The notes under the pieces: model-generated
Seen by the model: the letters and a program-made list of their open reading frames with translations, nothing else
Databases searched by the model: none
Told to the model about the DNA's origin: nothing
Source of the DNA: Apostichopus japonicus
Taxonomy: Eukaryota > Echinodermata > Holothuroidea > Aspidochirotida > Stichopodidae
Length of the DNA stretch: 64,000 nucleotides
Assembly (NCBI RefSeq): GCF_037975245.1
Contig: NC_092576.1
Span: forward strand, 8,883,501-8,947,500
Direction: 5' to 3'
Part shown: positions 13,469 to 26,957 of the stretch, one piece after another
How the letters are laid out: each line of letters opens with the position of its first letter
Position numbering within the stretch: the first letter of the stretch is position 1
Made by a program: the position numbers and the translations under genes

Positions 13469-16011
13469 TTAACTGAAGAATGAGCCTATAAAAACCTTCG
13501 TCAGGCAGCTTGGATTTAATCTGACAGGAAATAATATCTTTTCGCTTTCAAATAACTTAGGCTGCACTAAATGATGAAAGTGAAACTATATGTCCCAATA
13601 CTTACATTTAATGGGAAAACAACATGTGGGTTCATTCGGTTTGACTTCGAACATGGATTTCATAAACAAAATAGGCTACACTAGGTAGGGACATTCCATA
13701 TAATTCCCTTCCCTTTGATTTACACCAGGAATCGTCACAGTGATGTGGTCTCTATCTCTTTTGTTTTTACAAAACGTAGGTGTTACCCTCACCGAATAAC
13801 TGAAACAAATGTCATTCACTCCGAATCTCGACTATGTAGACGCTTTTCTTTGAGAGTGACAGAGAAGCTGTCTCCAATAGTCCGTAGCGTAGCCATTTTT
13901 ACGTTGGTTATTAACGGGGTCTATCATCAATATTCATAACTAAGTTTAGTGGACATAAAAGACAGAATGTTAAAACACCTATTTTAAGTGAACTGGTTTG
14001 CTTCACGTCGTTTCAAGCACACAATGGACCACTTGGTATACTTTCCCAAAAGTACTACAGTGTAACAGGTTAAAAGACTTGCACATTATGAACAAAATAT
14101 GTCTTATATTAACATAGGACTGAAATAAATATATGTCGTATAGCTTTTTAAATTAATCAAAATATAAGTGAAGAAATGTATTTTACAAAACATCTGCTCC
14201 TCAAAATGGTCTTCGAAATGCGATGACATACCTCATATTATGTCCACTACGTAATCTTTTAAAGCGGTGACGCTATATAATGAGGCGTTCAACTCAATAT
14301 GGTTTTCTACATCTTCATTGTTGTTTCATTACTATTAGTTTTATTTGTTTCTTGTTGTAAGACCAGGTTGAAATCTACTCACAGTTTGGATCCAAATTGG
14401 CATCGGTTTGGGACCTCACCCCATCTCATCTCTATCCTCGGAATATATCGTACGTGCACGTGTGTAGGAAGTGACGTGGCCTTCAATTGAATGTCAAAGC
14501 ACTTTAACTTGGTTCTTCGTTGTCTTTACAGAGGCTTGATTTTAAGGATCGAAAAAGACTAGATGCCGCCAGCTTGCGTAGTAACTCCCAATGTTTTTGA
14601 GGTGCGGTGTGACCGCGGAACACATATGCATAGAAACCATTGGTATTCCACAATAACTATGCGTGGGGAGGGGAGTTGGGGGGGTGTTACTATAAGCTCA
14701 ATCGTTTTCAAATATGTTTTTATAACTATCGTTTCGTCAATGATCTTAAAGTTGTTAAAGTAACAAAATCCTACATAGAGACCTGGATTATTTTATAAGG
14801 CAGGTTTAAGTTGCTGTACAAAAACAATAGCAAAACAACAAGAAAAGGCTGCAGGTTTGAACAGCTCGTGTTTAGACAAATGAACCATAACGAACAAAGT
14901 ACATACACATATGTACAATGGTGAAAAGCTATTCAATCGTAACCTTGATTTACATTCACCACTCCGCTATTTTGGACCATGCAAACCAGTTTCTGTCAAT
15001 ATGTATAAGACACCCCAGGAACCAATAACATACAGGGTAATATCAGGGTGCGTGACTACCCAGCTGTATACGTGCAGCGAGCGCGCGCATACGTACTCGG
15101 TAAACGGCACTAGTTGAAAACAGACACTTTGTTAATAAAACTGGAATTAAAATGTTAAGATTTGATTGTAAAATTGTTTTTATTAATTAATAAGTCTTTC
15201 GTAGAGCAATTATCCAGAATGACTTAAACATCTTAAATAGGGTGTATTTAGACTAATATTTCTTACCAGTCTAAGCATAATGCAAATAACATTTTGAAGA
15301 AAACTTGTAATGTGAATTACATGTTTGTACAATCAATGAACAAGTGGGCCGTATGAGCGCGAGAGTTGCACGTAAAGATGTATGCATTGCGCGATGAATG
15401 GGTATATGACATGTACAAAAGGCTTAGCCACTTCCACGCGCCCAAATGGGGTTCACGAGAGTCGGTTATACGTAACCTAGCGTAAGCGAGAAGATACTGA
15501 TAGCTCAGATGCATGACGATAGAGAAAATGCGACTCTCATTGAACACATTGATATTACAATTTGCCACGCATTCTTGGAAGGGGAAGGGGGGTGGGGGTC
15601 GTGATCGTACTATTAATGACATACATTTCCTCCACCTCGGAATGTAAAAACCAGAGCACCCGATTTGCTTACCTCACAGGCACCACTATATGTAATATGG
15701 GTTAACATATAATTACATATATGTTCAAGATTTCATATGATATCACAAGATAAGCAGAAAAATGTAACTTTCTATGATATTTTCCCCAAAGGGCTGAAAG
15801 AATGTCAAACCAAGCGACAAGTGAGGTATTGAAACGAAGTAAACGAGGCAAAAGGGTGTTTGTTGACGTCAAAGTTGTATAGGGCATGCAGTTTTATTGG
15901 ATTCTGCAATAAATGGATCGTTGGCTACCTGTGGTACTACAGACTGCTCTTACTGGAAATCCCAGCAACTATAGGCATACGAAACCGAACTGAAATCATT
16001 AGGTGCTCAGT
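13469..16011. other. Intergenic region between genes B and A
   Basis: About 2.5 kb upstream of gene A and downstream of gene B, both on the minus strand. It should contain the gene A promoter. Only short open frames occur, without recognisable domains or splice-site support. No gene was identified. Confidence 0.5.
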
Positions 16012-16222
16012 GGTTAACGCTGGTGCCTTTCATTCATAAGGTCACGAGTTCGAGTCACTCCAAGATTAATGTATGTCGTCCAGTTACAGAGTTGTTGACA
16101 ATTGACAATTCATAATCATGGACGTTAAAATATGAATCTAAGAGACTGACTTCGGTCAGCATGCGGCTTTGACAAGCCAATGATTGCTTCTTCCCGAGTT
16201 TCTACTTGCAGGAGGATCTAAA
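16012..16222 (+). mobile_element. tRNA-derived SINE
   Basis: A pol III A-box-like stretch (GCTCAGTGGTTAACGC) is followed about 30 nt later by a B box (GAGTTCGAGTCAC). An unrelated body containing GACTGACTTCGGTCAGC follows. The head resembles a tRNA, but no complete cloverleaf with acceptor stem was found, so a SINE is preferred over a tRNA gene. It lies just downstream of gene B's presumed polyadenylation signal. Confidence 0.65.
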
Positions 16223-16286
16223 ATACATACTATACTTACATACATTATTACATGTTACTTATTTAAAACGCAGACAACTTTATCTA

Positions 16287-16296
16287 TTTATTTATT
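16287..16296 (-). terminator. Candidate polyadenylation signals of gene B
   Basis: Two overlapping AATAAA hexamers on the minus strand (TTTATT at 16287 and 16291), about 235 nt beyond gene B's stop codon. The position suits a 3' UTR end, but cleavage was not demonstrated. Confidence 0.4.
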
Positions 16297-16529
16297 CATG
16301 TAGGCTACTTGATTCGATAAACTATTAAAATATATACGTGCCTTGATAATAAAAACAGTTGTTGGGTTAATATTTTGCCGTTTAAAGAAACATCTGTGAG
16401 ACATTTTTGATAATAACATCTCTTTGTAACTTTTGCGTCGATCAAAATATTATTAAATGTTTCCTTTACAGCCTCAGCGAAGTCGTTAAATAATTCGACG
16501 AATGAACAGACTGTTATTGCAGGTCTTGG

Positions 16530-19500
16530 CTATATGTAACTGTTAAAGTTGCAACTGGGTTCTTCCAAATTGAAGTATGAGTTATCGCCATTGTCGTCCA
16601 TACGATTGTTGACCGTATCCTAAAGAAGAAAAAAGTAATTAAGAAATGTAAATTTATATCTTCTATGACCCTATGTATAATTAGTGTCCATATAAAGCGG
16701 GAGGCCTGGTTTTGAACCCTCGTTACACGGTATTATTACATTTAGGACGTTTTTTCACTTATTTTTACGTGTGGTTTTCTTCGTAATATGCCATCTTTTG
16801 TTAGAGTTAGCTTAGAACTTTGTATTCACACCATTTTATAAATAATAAATAATATATATATATATATGTATAAAATATATAAATAAATTTTATCGACTAA
16901 AAATGCCAAATCTACCTCTTCCATTGAAGCTAACACAAGCCTCATCCGCTGTTGTAGCTGTTCAAATGATGGTCTGGAGGAAGTTGTTATATCCCACGAA
17001 GATAACATAACTCCAAAGCTAAATAAAAACATGAAGCGTATTGCACATGGATGTTATGAATAGGACAAATATTTACATGTTAGTTTAGAGCAACAGTCAA
17101 GTTGGATTCTGATGTAAGAACGGTCAACAATATGGAGTAAAGTGGCATATATGAAACTTTTCTTAAATAGATGTAATCAATATTATTTTAAAAACTGGGA
17201 TTGGAGGTCAAGAGGTCTATTGAATTTTGTGTTTGAGGACTACCGGAAGGGATTACAACAAATTACAAGTTGCTGGGCAAAATACTACCGTAATCATCAC
17301 TAAAACGTATACCCAGTCCGACTGAGTAATGCCCGAAATCGTTCTCGGTTTCGACGACTTTAAGACGGATATTTTAATAGCATTTGCAAGAAGTAAGTAA
17401 CCGACACAACTTTAATTGACTTGTTTAGATATTATTGATATCGTTCATACATTGATCTGGGACAAGAAATTGGTTAGTGAAACGGGTAATTAAAGCCCAT
17501 CAGATGTAAACTTTGCTACTAAACCTTACATTGTCCCAGGACAAGACATTGGTTGAGACAAATAACTTCCATCCCGTATGTGACTCTCGATTTCGTCTCC
17601 TGACAGACCACTGTATGGAGTTTCTCCTAAAGAAGCAGATTAAAAAAAAACTAGAAAAAATCTAAGCAGAATAGCCTATAGTTCTTAATGAAAAACCGAA
17701 AGAGTCATGAACACTATTATTAACATCTATACACAGGTAGCGTGTAACGATGTGTTATTGCTTCTACTTTCTTTTTAATAATCTGCGTCACTTCTGATTG
17801 GTTAAAAGACATAATTGTGGTAGCTACGCACAGAACTATTTTTTGATATGCGACTAAGATCATGGAACATTTTTGTTAAATGGCGTTTGCAGAATGTCGA
17901 TCGATTTACATAATTTTAGTTGATTTCATGATTTATATCATATAACGATTACTAAATTTACATTCGGACAAGAGTAAAAAAGAAAATAATATTAATTTGC
18001 TGATACAAAAGCTTACCGAGTGAAAATATTTCCCAAAGAGCAACAGATAACACTATTATTAGCATCTATACACAGGTAGCGTATAACGGTGTGTTATTCC
18101 TTCTACTTTCTTTTTAATAATCTGCGTCACTTCTGATTGGTTAAAAGACATAAATGTGGTAGCTACGCACAGAACTATTATTTGATATGCGACTAAGATC
18201 ATGGAACATTTCTGTTAAATGGCGTTTGCAGAATGTCGATACATTTATATAATTTCAGTTGATTTCATGATTTATATCATATAACAAATACTTAATTTAC
18301 ATTCGCACAAGAGTAAAACAGAAAATAATATTAATTTGCTGATAAAAAGCTTACCGAGTGAAAATATTTCCCAAAGAGCAACAGATAGCGACCAGACATC
18401 AGACTTTTCACAGTATTGCCGAAAGAAGATACTTTCAGGAGGAAGCCAAGCTAATGGTGCATTTTTCTAAATGGTTTAAGGTAAAAAGGATAAAAAAGAA
18501 ACAATATTTACATCAAGTACATAGCTCTTTGCATAAACTGATTTTTGTCTTCGGATGACCTGTTTATTCTTCTTCAAATCTAAATCATATGTACAAAAAG
18601 ACCACATATCACAAATGGATGAGGAAGTATTTTCGCAAGCTTATTGTGAAACGTACGATTAGTCAGAGGCAATAATGTTGTTAGTTTTAACTAATAAAGT
18701 ACGAAAAGTGTACTTTAAGCTGTAAGATATCAGTCACATCAATTTCATATCAGTCATGTATTTAAGCCAATGACGTTTTCAGTTTTATCCCGTAACGGCA
18801 CCGAGTTTCATCAACACAAAGTACAATGCAGAAAAAAAGTTCCGAAAGGGATGTACTCAACTGAAAAGTATGAAGAAATAAACGCACGGAGAAAAGACAA
18901 ACGGTAACGTATATAGCCCCATTGCATGTTTTAGACAATTTAAATAGTCTTAAAGCAGCAGTCGATACTCATAGCCGGTACAGCAAATACTGTTCATGTC
19001 CCACAACTGTGCATCAATAATAACTACTTTGTGTTCGTAACACGGTAACCTGTGTTACACATGACAATGTAATAACTGTAAAGCTGTTAACTTGTTCCCA
19101 TGTAAGACAAAGAACTGCACGACAGGACAATGAGTCTATGAAGATGAGAATGTCTACGAGATGAAGTAAAGAAGGTACGGTACCACTTGATTCCAGTTTA
19201 CAACTCTCTTTCAATTACGCCTATTCGTCATGCCGAGAACGAAGAAATGCCATCTTCGGGTATATCCATCGGCCTACGTATAGCATAAAACGATTAGATA
19301 CGACTTCATTTTACAATCGCGTATTAATAAACTCGAACTAAATGGTTAGTACAGTAACTACTATTCATGGCACACAACCGTGCATCAGTAATTACTACTT
19401 TGTGTTCGTAACACGACAACATGCGTTACAGAACATGAGCAGTGGTGGCTGTATCAACTGAGTGCCGTGTGACTCCTTCAAGCAAAATACACGACGAAGA

Positions 19501-22500
19501 ATATGGAACAAATTTTACCTTCAAAGTGCATAAAGAAAAGAATTACTTCCTCACCTTAGCGATTATTCGAAGTAGTCTGTCCTTGGCATGGTCTTCAGGC
19601 ACAAAATCATACAACTTGCACTTACCGGTGCTGACGCTAATAAGAACCTTGGAAGTTGTAAGAGCCGGATGGCGAAACTGATGGTAGCATATAAAACACA
19701 TTCAAACATATAGCATTGTTAGATTACGGTTTTGTGAAATATTTCGAAGGAATAAAGCTAGCATAAGGTATAGCTATATTACAACGCTATTGTTAGCACG
19801 AATTTATAGTATGTTTGTTTCTTTTTATCCTGCTGTATGGTGTGACTATAATAACACAGTGATGTTTAAGATGGTTGCTAAAATTGTAAGGGGTGTGGGG
19901 CAAAGATCTTTTTCCACCTCATATATACATATTTATGCATATGCTATCAATCTAAGACGAGGTTAGGGTCAGAAATCAATGTCTTTAAAATTGTCAAATG
20001 CTAATTAAGATTTGTATGGCTTGAAAAGGAAGCTCATTTTCACAAATCTAGTTCTGATGGTGTCTAAAAAGTACTTAAAACGTTTGACAATGTTAATATA
20101 ACATTTTATTTCCCTTTACTGTCAAAGAAATTGAAAGTACTTTCAATATGTTAAGTGTATATATAATCATAATCATATATCTCTTAATGGCGTATATTCA
20201 TTATATTTAGTTGTCCTGTACTTTCTCTAGTCTTTCGTTTTCATTGTGAACAATTGTTTTTAAATAAATCTAATGACATCATTAGGTCATATTATATTAT
20301 CTTTATTGTTTATCATAATAAGAGCTAATGAGTAAGCATTCATATTATAAATCTTGTATCGTTCTTGGTCAGTTTTAATTATACTAGGATGATTGTTTGC
20401 ATTGAGTAATGCTTCTTTCATTTATTACAAGGAAACGATTCCAGTACGCAACAGTAGTATATACAGTCGGTCAGCTTAGATTATCATAACGCTCACTAAT
20501 TAGTGATATCACACATAAAAGAGACATTTAGGTCTCGTTATTTTCATTGTTATATACTGATAGATGCATTAATGAGCAACCATAATAGAAATCGCTCTCT
20601 TTGTTTGAGGCAGTCTTTATAAGTCATGTATCGTCCCAACATAAACAACATTCAGTCTCGGAGTATTATTATGGTTTGGTATTTCATATATGAAGGTTAT
20701 CGTGCAAGGGTGGCAATATATTCAATGAGATCTGGCATTTGTGAATTACTGAGTTCGACCGTTGGCCGAAAAAATTCAGTTGGTTTATTTTAATCAATCC
20801 AAGGATTCCCATCTTCCACGTTTTAAAATTTAAACATAGCTTAAATTACAGATTTGATAGCCACCAAATGTAAAGTTTAAGTAATCAATCACTCGGCAAG
20901 TTCATCGTGCATATGTGATTGATAAGCTTCTTAAAATAGCTGCCTTATGGGCTGAAATAATACTGATTTGCAGTTTTTACTTCTACTTTATATTTCCTCA
21001 AAGGACAACTTCATATCATTATTTTAAGTCTCAGACTTCTCACAGTGATATTATTAATAACAATTTAGAATCAGCAAACCTTCTCTCCATTATTTTGTGA
21101 TAAAGTAAGTTTAATTTTGTGTCTTCAAAGGTTACTTAAGTATAATGTGGAAACAATTAAGCACCACTTCACTAATTTGACATTACTTTCAATAATGACA
21201 AACTAGTGACCCTTTGCATAGTATATATATATTAGATCAATATAACTGTCCAACAACGTTTCAAAAACTTCCATCCATCAAGTAACTTTAATTGTTAAAA
21301 TATGCATGATTGTCACCCTTCAAACCGATCCATTCAAGTGATGGCTTAATAAAATCAAGGTTATGAAACCAAAATAGCTGCTCAAAGAGGTAATTTAATG
21401 GAATTCCTTCCGGAGTGTATTTGCCAGTTGTATCTTGTTAAAAAATATTGAAGAGTTCTTTCATTTTAAATCTATTAATAAACAACATGACACTTTCATT
21501 TCCGTGAGAGTTGTGACAGTAAATTTGCGTAACACGTACATTGTAGATACTAAGCTACTAGGTGTATACTACCATAGTATACGTTCACAAGATCAAATAC
21601 ATTTAAGGAACATGTTACGTCATGTGTACCAAAACTTGCAAGATTTTCAATTTCCTCTAGACACTTTTTTTGTGTTAAGTTTAGGCCAACTGAAAGGATT
21701 GATGCCTTTGTCCTAGTTTCACGAAACACGAGCAATAAAAGTAAAACTGCAAATTTTTAACACTACGTCAGTTTATTTGAACTAGTTGCTTACCTTATTT
21801 CTAAAGAGGTAAGACATTCCTTCCACAACGTCCACTGAAAATCGAACAAGGTTTAGCTTCTGTTCTTCTGAGGAAACTCTTTGTTGACTGTCGGAAATGC
21901 TTTCAGAATCCCGTTTTTGCCGATAGTTTCGTAGCATGAAATTCCTTAATGTCCCGTTTTCCATGTACTCAAGGTACACATAAAATGGGACTGCAGTTAA
22001 AGAAAAAATCTAATTAATTCATGACTTAATGATATCAGAAAATATAACAAATTTGGTGTTACTTCAAGTCAAACTTTAGAAATGGGTTGACCATAGGTCA
22101 CAAACTTCAGTGAGGAAAATAAGGCACGGCTAGTATGATATAATTGCTTGTCTCATGCATGTTTAACTCAGAGAAAACCTATGTTTAAGTGAAACTTTAT
22201 GAAACGCTTTGAAAATGTAGGCCAAATTACAAAACACTCTAATTATATTCAATTATGCGAGAAAAGCCATAAACAGTTTGCATGTTAAAAATAACATCAG
22301 AATCAAAGGCGTAACAAAGTACAGTTTATTGAATTCTGGACCTCTATATTAGGAACTCAAAAAAAAGTGAGTTCCGAGATTTGTAAAACATCCGTTTGAA
22401 ACAGCTAGTCAAATGCAATGAAGCCAAAAAGAATTTTGTAGCTTTTTCATGAGTATTGTTTGTTGGCAAGTTCGGTTTAGATGAATATAAGAACAAAGGG

Positions 22501-24044
22501 CCAGAAGTCTCGTTCTTGACCAGGAGCTCTGCAAGGCTAGTTATGCCAGTGATGAGAATATGTTTTCTTTTAATGGTGAAAATCTGCGACGTCTGATTAG
22601 TAAAAAGCTGAAATGTTCAATTAAATAATTCAAACAAATGCCCTTTATTCTCCATTCTTTAACATCTTATATATCCCTTAACTTCAAACCAGATAGTTTA
22701 CACCGAAACAAAACATCTGAAAAGCATAGTGCTCCTAATGAGTTGAGCTCGATTATTTTACCTTATTGTCTCTCATGATTTAATTATCTACTATCTATTT
22801 ATTTTCCACTATCGCCTGACCTAAGGATTACGTGACACTCACATTTGCTTCTTTGATTGACGTAAGCAACTTTCATCTCTCTACTTATACGGCTATAACT
22901 GTATCTATTGTTCTCCATCGCATCTCTTGTTCTTCATTGTAGTATTACAATAGCTGAATGTAACATTGTATTCTATGGTAACCTTTGTTGCATTTTATTT
23001 ATTATATGAAACATTTATGACGATGTTTTCAAAGTCAGCCGAGATTAACTCTTAAGTCTATCCGTCACAGCCGAGGCTTTCCATCCACCCCCACTTACAC
23101 AAACATCAGTCAAAGAGCAAGACGAGTGATGCATAACATGTACACAAAAGCACATACTTTGTAGACACTATTGACACATACTAGAATTCAAATAAACTTC
23201 AAAGCTAGAAGGTCGTTCTGCATGAATATATTTCTTTAATGTTTAGAAAAAATACGTTTATCTGACATTAAATTCCTGGTTGCAAAGTTCCTGTGTGCAT
23301 TTGTGGAATGTGCATTTCCAACTTACTATCATCAACTGCTATCCCGATTATACTGACGATATTATCATGTTTTCTCAGGACCAACAGCTGGTTGGCCGCT
23401 TTGCGAAAATTCAACAAGTCTTTCACCTCTGCCGTATCTGATGTGATAGAAAAAATGATATGAGGATTGAGGAGGAACCAAAATGCAGGCATATCATCAT
23501 TAGCATCGCAGTTATAAACTGACATCATTTGCATCACAATTTTTATATTTCAGAATCGGTACATCGATGTTATTGTAGGTATGTGGAACAGTAAATTATA
23601 ATATGTTCACTAAATATGAATCCTTTAATTGTGTGCATACGTCATCATGCAACACATTACTCATTCAATTCTGAAACAAACAAGTAAAGGTCTATAAATC
23701 AGAGAAGAAACTGTTCTCGGAAGCATAATGTTACTGTTGCGTTTTCTTTAAATTGATAGAACCCATATTATCCCTGAGATACTAATGGTAAAATTATTAT
23801 TCAGTGGGTAGTCTGTGATGATGCAACAATTACATTACAATTAAAGGCATCTGCCCCTTACCGGAGACACATTTGGCGATGATTGTTGTACTGCCAACTA
23901 CTCCAGGTGACGGACAGGTAGCGAGCCAATACTCCATTAACCCATTGCCAGCAAGCTTCGTTTGCAAACTAACGTCATCACGACGAATGTTTGTTAAATC
24001 ATCCGGAATAACTTCCGTCGTAGTTTCGTCTAACATCGAACTCA
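16530..24044 (-). CDS. Gene B pseudokinase-domain exons and tail
   Basis: N-lobe exon 23862-24044 ([18 protein letters not shown]). Helix C exon 23327-23437 ([21 protein letters not shown]). Hinge exon 21794-21990 ([16 protein letters not shown]). Catalytic-loop exon 19555-19677 ([16 protein letters not shown]). 18355-18466 ([17 protein letters not shown]). 17530-17626 (ETPYSG). 16916-17018 ([10 protein letters not shown]). Tail exon 16530-16619 encodes 29 residues ending in FNSYI and includes SYFNLEE, whose YxN pattern fits the GRB2 SH2 consensus. Tyrosine phosphorylation would have to come from another kinase. Confidence 0.88.
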
Positions 24045-25367
24045 CTATAGATTATGGTAATAAATAAAACGCATAGTATTTTTATTATGCAAATCTGGAA
24101 ACGTTCAAGGACAAAGACAACTTAACTTAGCTGAGTATCCGCTAACAACTCCATTTATGGGAAATATACCAGGTTTTAACAACAAAATGTGGTTTGCTTT
24201 GCCAGTCTAACCAAATTTTTAGACCCATTGCTATTCTATAACACCGTAAATAGTGAAAATAGTGAAAATAGTGAAATAGTGAAGCTATGCCGCCTCTTGA
24301 AGAATATCAAATATTCCATCCAGCTCACACACAAGGCTCCTGGTCATAAATATCTGTACGAATAACATAATGGGCCAGCCCTTAGTGTGTTGTTTGTATG
24401 ATTGAGTACGTTGAAAACGTTGTATAGAGGATACCAACGGTAGAACGAACAGGTATATCTGCCAGTTATAAGTTTCCTTAATAGTTTGGGGCTAATTAGG
24501 CCTTATGATTCTTTGTGCATACTAATTGCAGTTTTTAAAGATTAAAATATTTTATTGATTTATGCTGATTTCAACAAACCGGAAGAAAACTATAAACAGT
24601 ATTTGATGTAAGAAAGTTTCAAAGATTTACTTGTGTTTTTGAAATGACGCCATTTTGCTTAAAATGACGCCGCCTTGCATAAATTAGAATATGTCAATTG
24701 TGACCAACAGAAAATGAGAGTAAGAAAATATCCTCTGGTACTTACTTTGAATATCAGAGCCGATACCGACGTCAGAAACAATATCAGCCGAATCTGAAGA
24801 TCTGAATTTTCAAAAATTAATATACTATTACTGCATACGAAATTTTCAAAAGTTAATATACTTTTCATGCTTACGCTGAATAAAATATAAAATGAAGATT
24901 GAACTGTAGGGTTATTAATAATCGAATAAATTAAAGTGATTATAATTGATAAAACAGGCTGGATAATTTAGTTTACATTGTACGTAGCAGATGGCTATAA
25001 TTTGATGAAAGACTTATTTACAGTCTATAATTACTCATTTATATACATCACAGTATGTTAATCTATACATATATATTATACACCCACACATATTTATATA
25101 TATATTTATATATATATAAATATATATATATGTATATGTATATATATATATACACACATACATATACATATATATATATAAACTTATATCAAATATATAT
25201 GTAATTATATGTATTATAATTTTATATGTTATTGATATATTGATATACTGATGCTAATCAACTCGAAGTCATATGTGATTCCTAAACCCGGATCTCGAAA
25301 GAGATACTTTGAACAGACTTTATGTTAATGAAATGACAGTAAACGACAAAAGCAAATGAATATATAC

Positions 25368-25424
<57 letters not shown>

Positions 25425-26913
25425 CATACATATATGTATATATATATATATACATACATATATATATATATATATTATATATATATATACATATATGTAA
25501 ATATATATATATATTTGAGTGTTTTAACGTATTCTAAAGAAACATCAAAACCTCACAACTAGCAAGAAATGTAACTTTTCTGATATTGCAGAGAAATTCC
25601 ATTAACACCATAAGTGTAGAATACCCATTACATGTAAAGAAGATTAGTATCGGGAGTACCATTAGTAACATTATACTCGTGAGTTAAGCTTTGCTTACTT
25701 TATAGTAAGTATCGTTGGTAATCCTGAAAAAAAAAATGAATTAATTTGTTAATATGTAGTAACCGTATTAATTTATAAGGGTTTTTTTCATTACATATAG
25801 ATGCCTACATTTTGTTATTTTACAATGTCAATCACACATTGATGGAATACCTTAGACGCTCTCCCAGACCTTCATCTTCTCCCGAGGTCAGATAAACACG
25901 TCACGATTGGTTGATATTCACATAAACATCGACCCAATTAAAATTCAATAAGTTTTCTGATACGCACTATGGAGTTTAAGTTTTTTTTCACCTCAAAGTT
26001 GTGGAAGAGTGGAAGATATCGAAATATATAGCTGTACCACATAGAAGCGTAAACATGTGATATCTATCTTGTCATTGTTCATATTTTTTAAATCATACCA
26101 AATTTAAGATTTTATACTATTATGAGTAAATAAGTAAACAGACTTTTAAGCTCCACATTTTGGCCATTCCTGTCGCTCTTTCATATTGTGAAATTCAAGT
26201 AAACACCAATAAGAACATCAATGCGTGACAATATATCTTATTTAAACTTTCGTAAATTTTAGATTAAGCAATCAAGGGTAGAGGTAATGTAATTCAACTT
26301 ACTTTTATTGAACTCACAAAAAAAACCTTTGGGATAATAATTTGTTTTGGTAACAGACTGTTTTGAGGTATCCAAACAAATAAACGGACACGAAAATGTT
26401 GACCAAAGTTAACAAATTATCTGCTTAGTTTTAGATCTACCTGAGTTTGGTACAACTTATCATTAAACTCTAGTAGATTCAAAATCAACGAATATATCAA
26501 AGTTATAGTGTGCTGGCTATTTTCGTCGAAGCTAGTGAATAATTAATTATGTATCGACTTTCAGGAGAGTAGTAAAACTGGTGTTGATCAAATATTAAAT
26601 CATCATCATAATGATAACAAATATATCAATGAAGGAATGGTATCACATCATATTTAATACAAAAACACATCTTAAGACTGATGGATCAATTACCTCTTAC
26701 ACAAATCACTGTGCATGATAAAGTGATAGCCAACAAGAAACACGCCGACGAAATTGCTATGACTAGGGAACTCCAAATGGATAGTTGCCTGGTGGTTGGT
26801 TGCTCGTCGGAAGGTTGTTCGATGTTTTCTGAAATTATAATATGTTTGAAAAGAAACACAAAGGAAATGAAGTATATTAGAAAACATGAATATTTAAGGG
26901 CACATACTTTTGC

Positions 26914-26957
<44 letters not shown>

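Noticed and set aside
16012-16080. Possible tRNA gene
   Set aside because: The A and B boxes are present, but no acceptor stem or full cloverleaf was found and a SINE body follows.
25356-25562. Ile-Tyr repeat reading frame
   Set aside because: Translation of a TA microsatellite.
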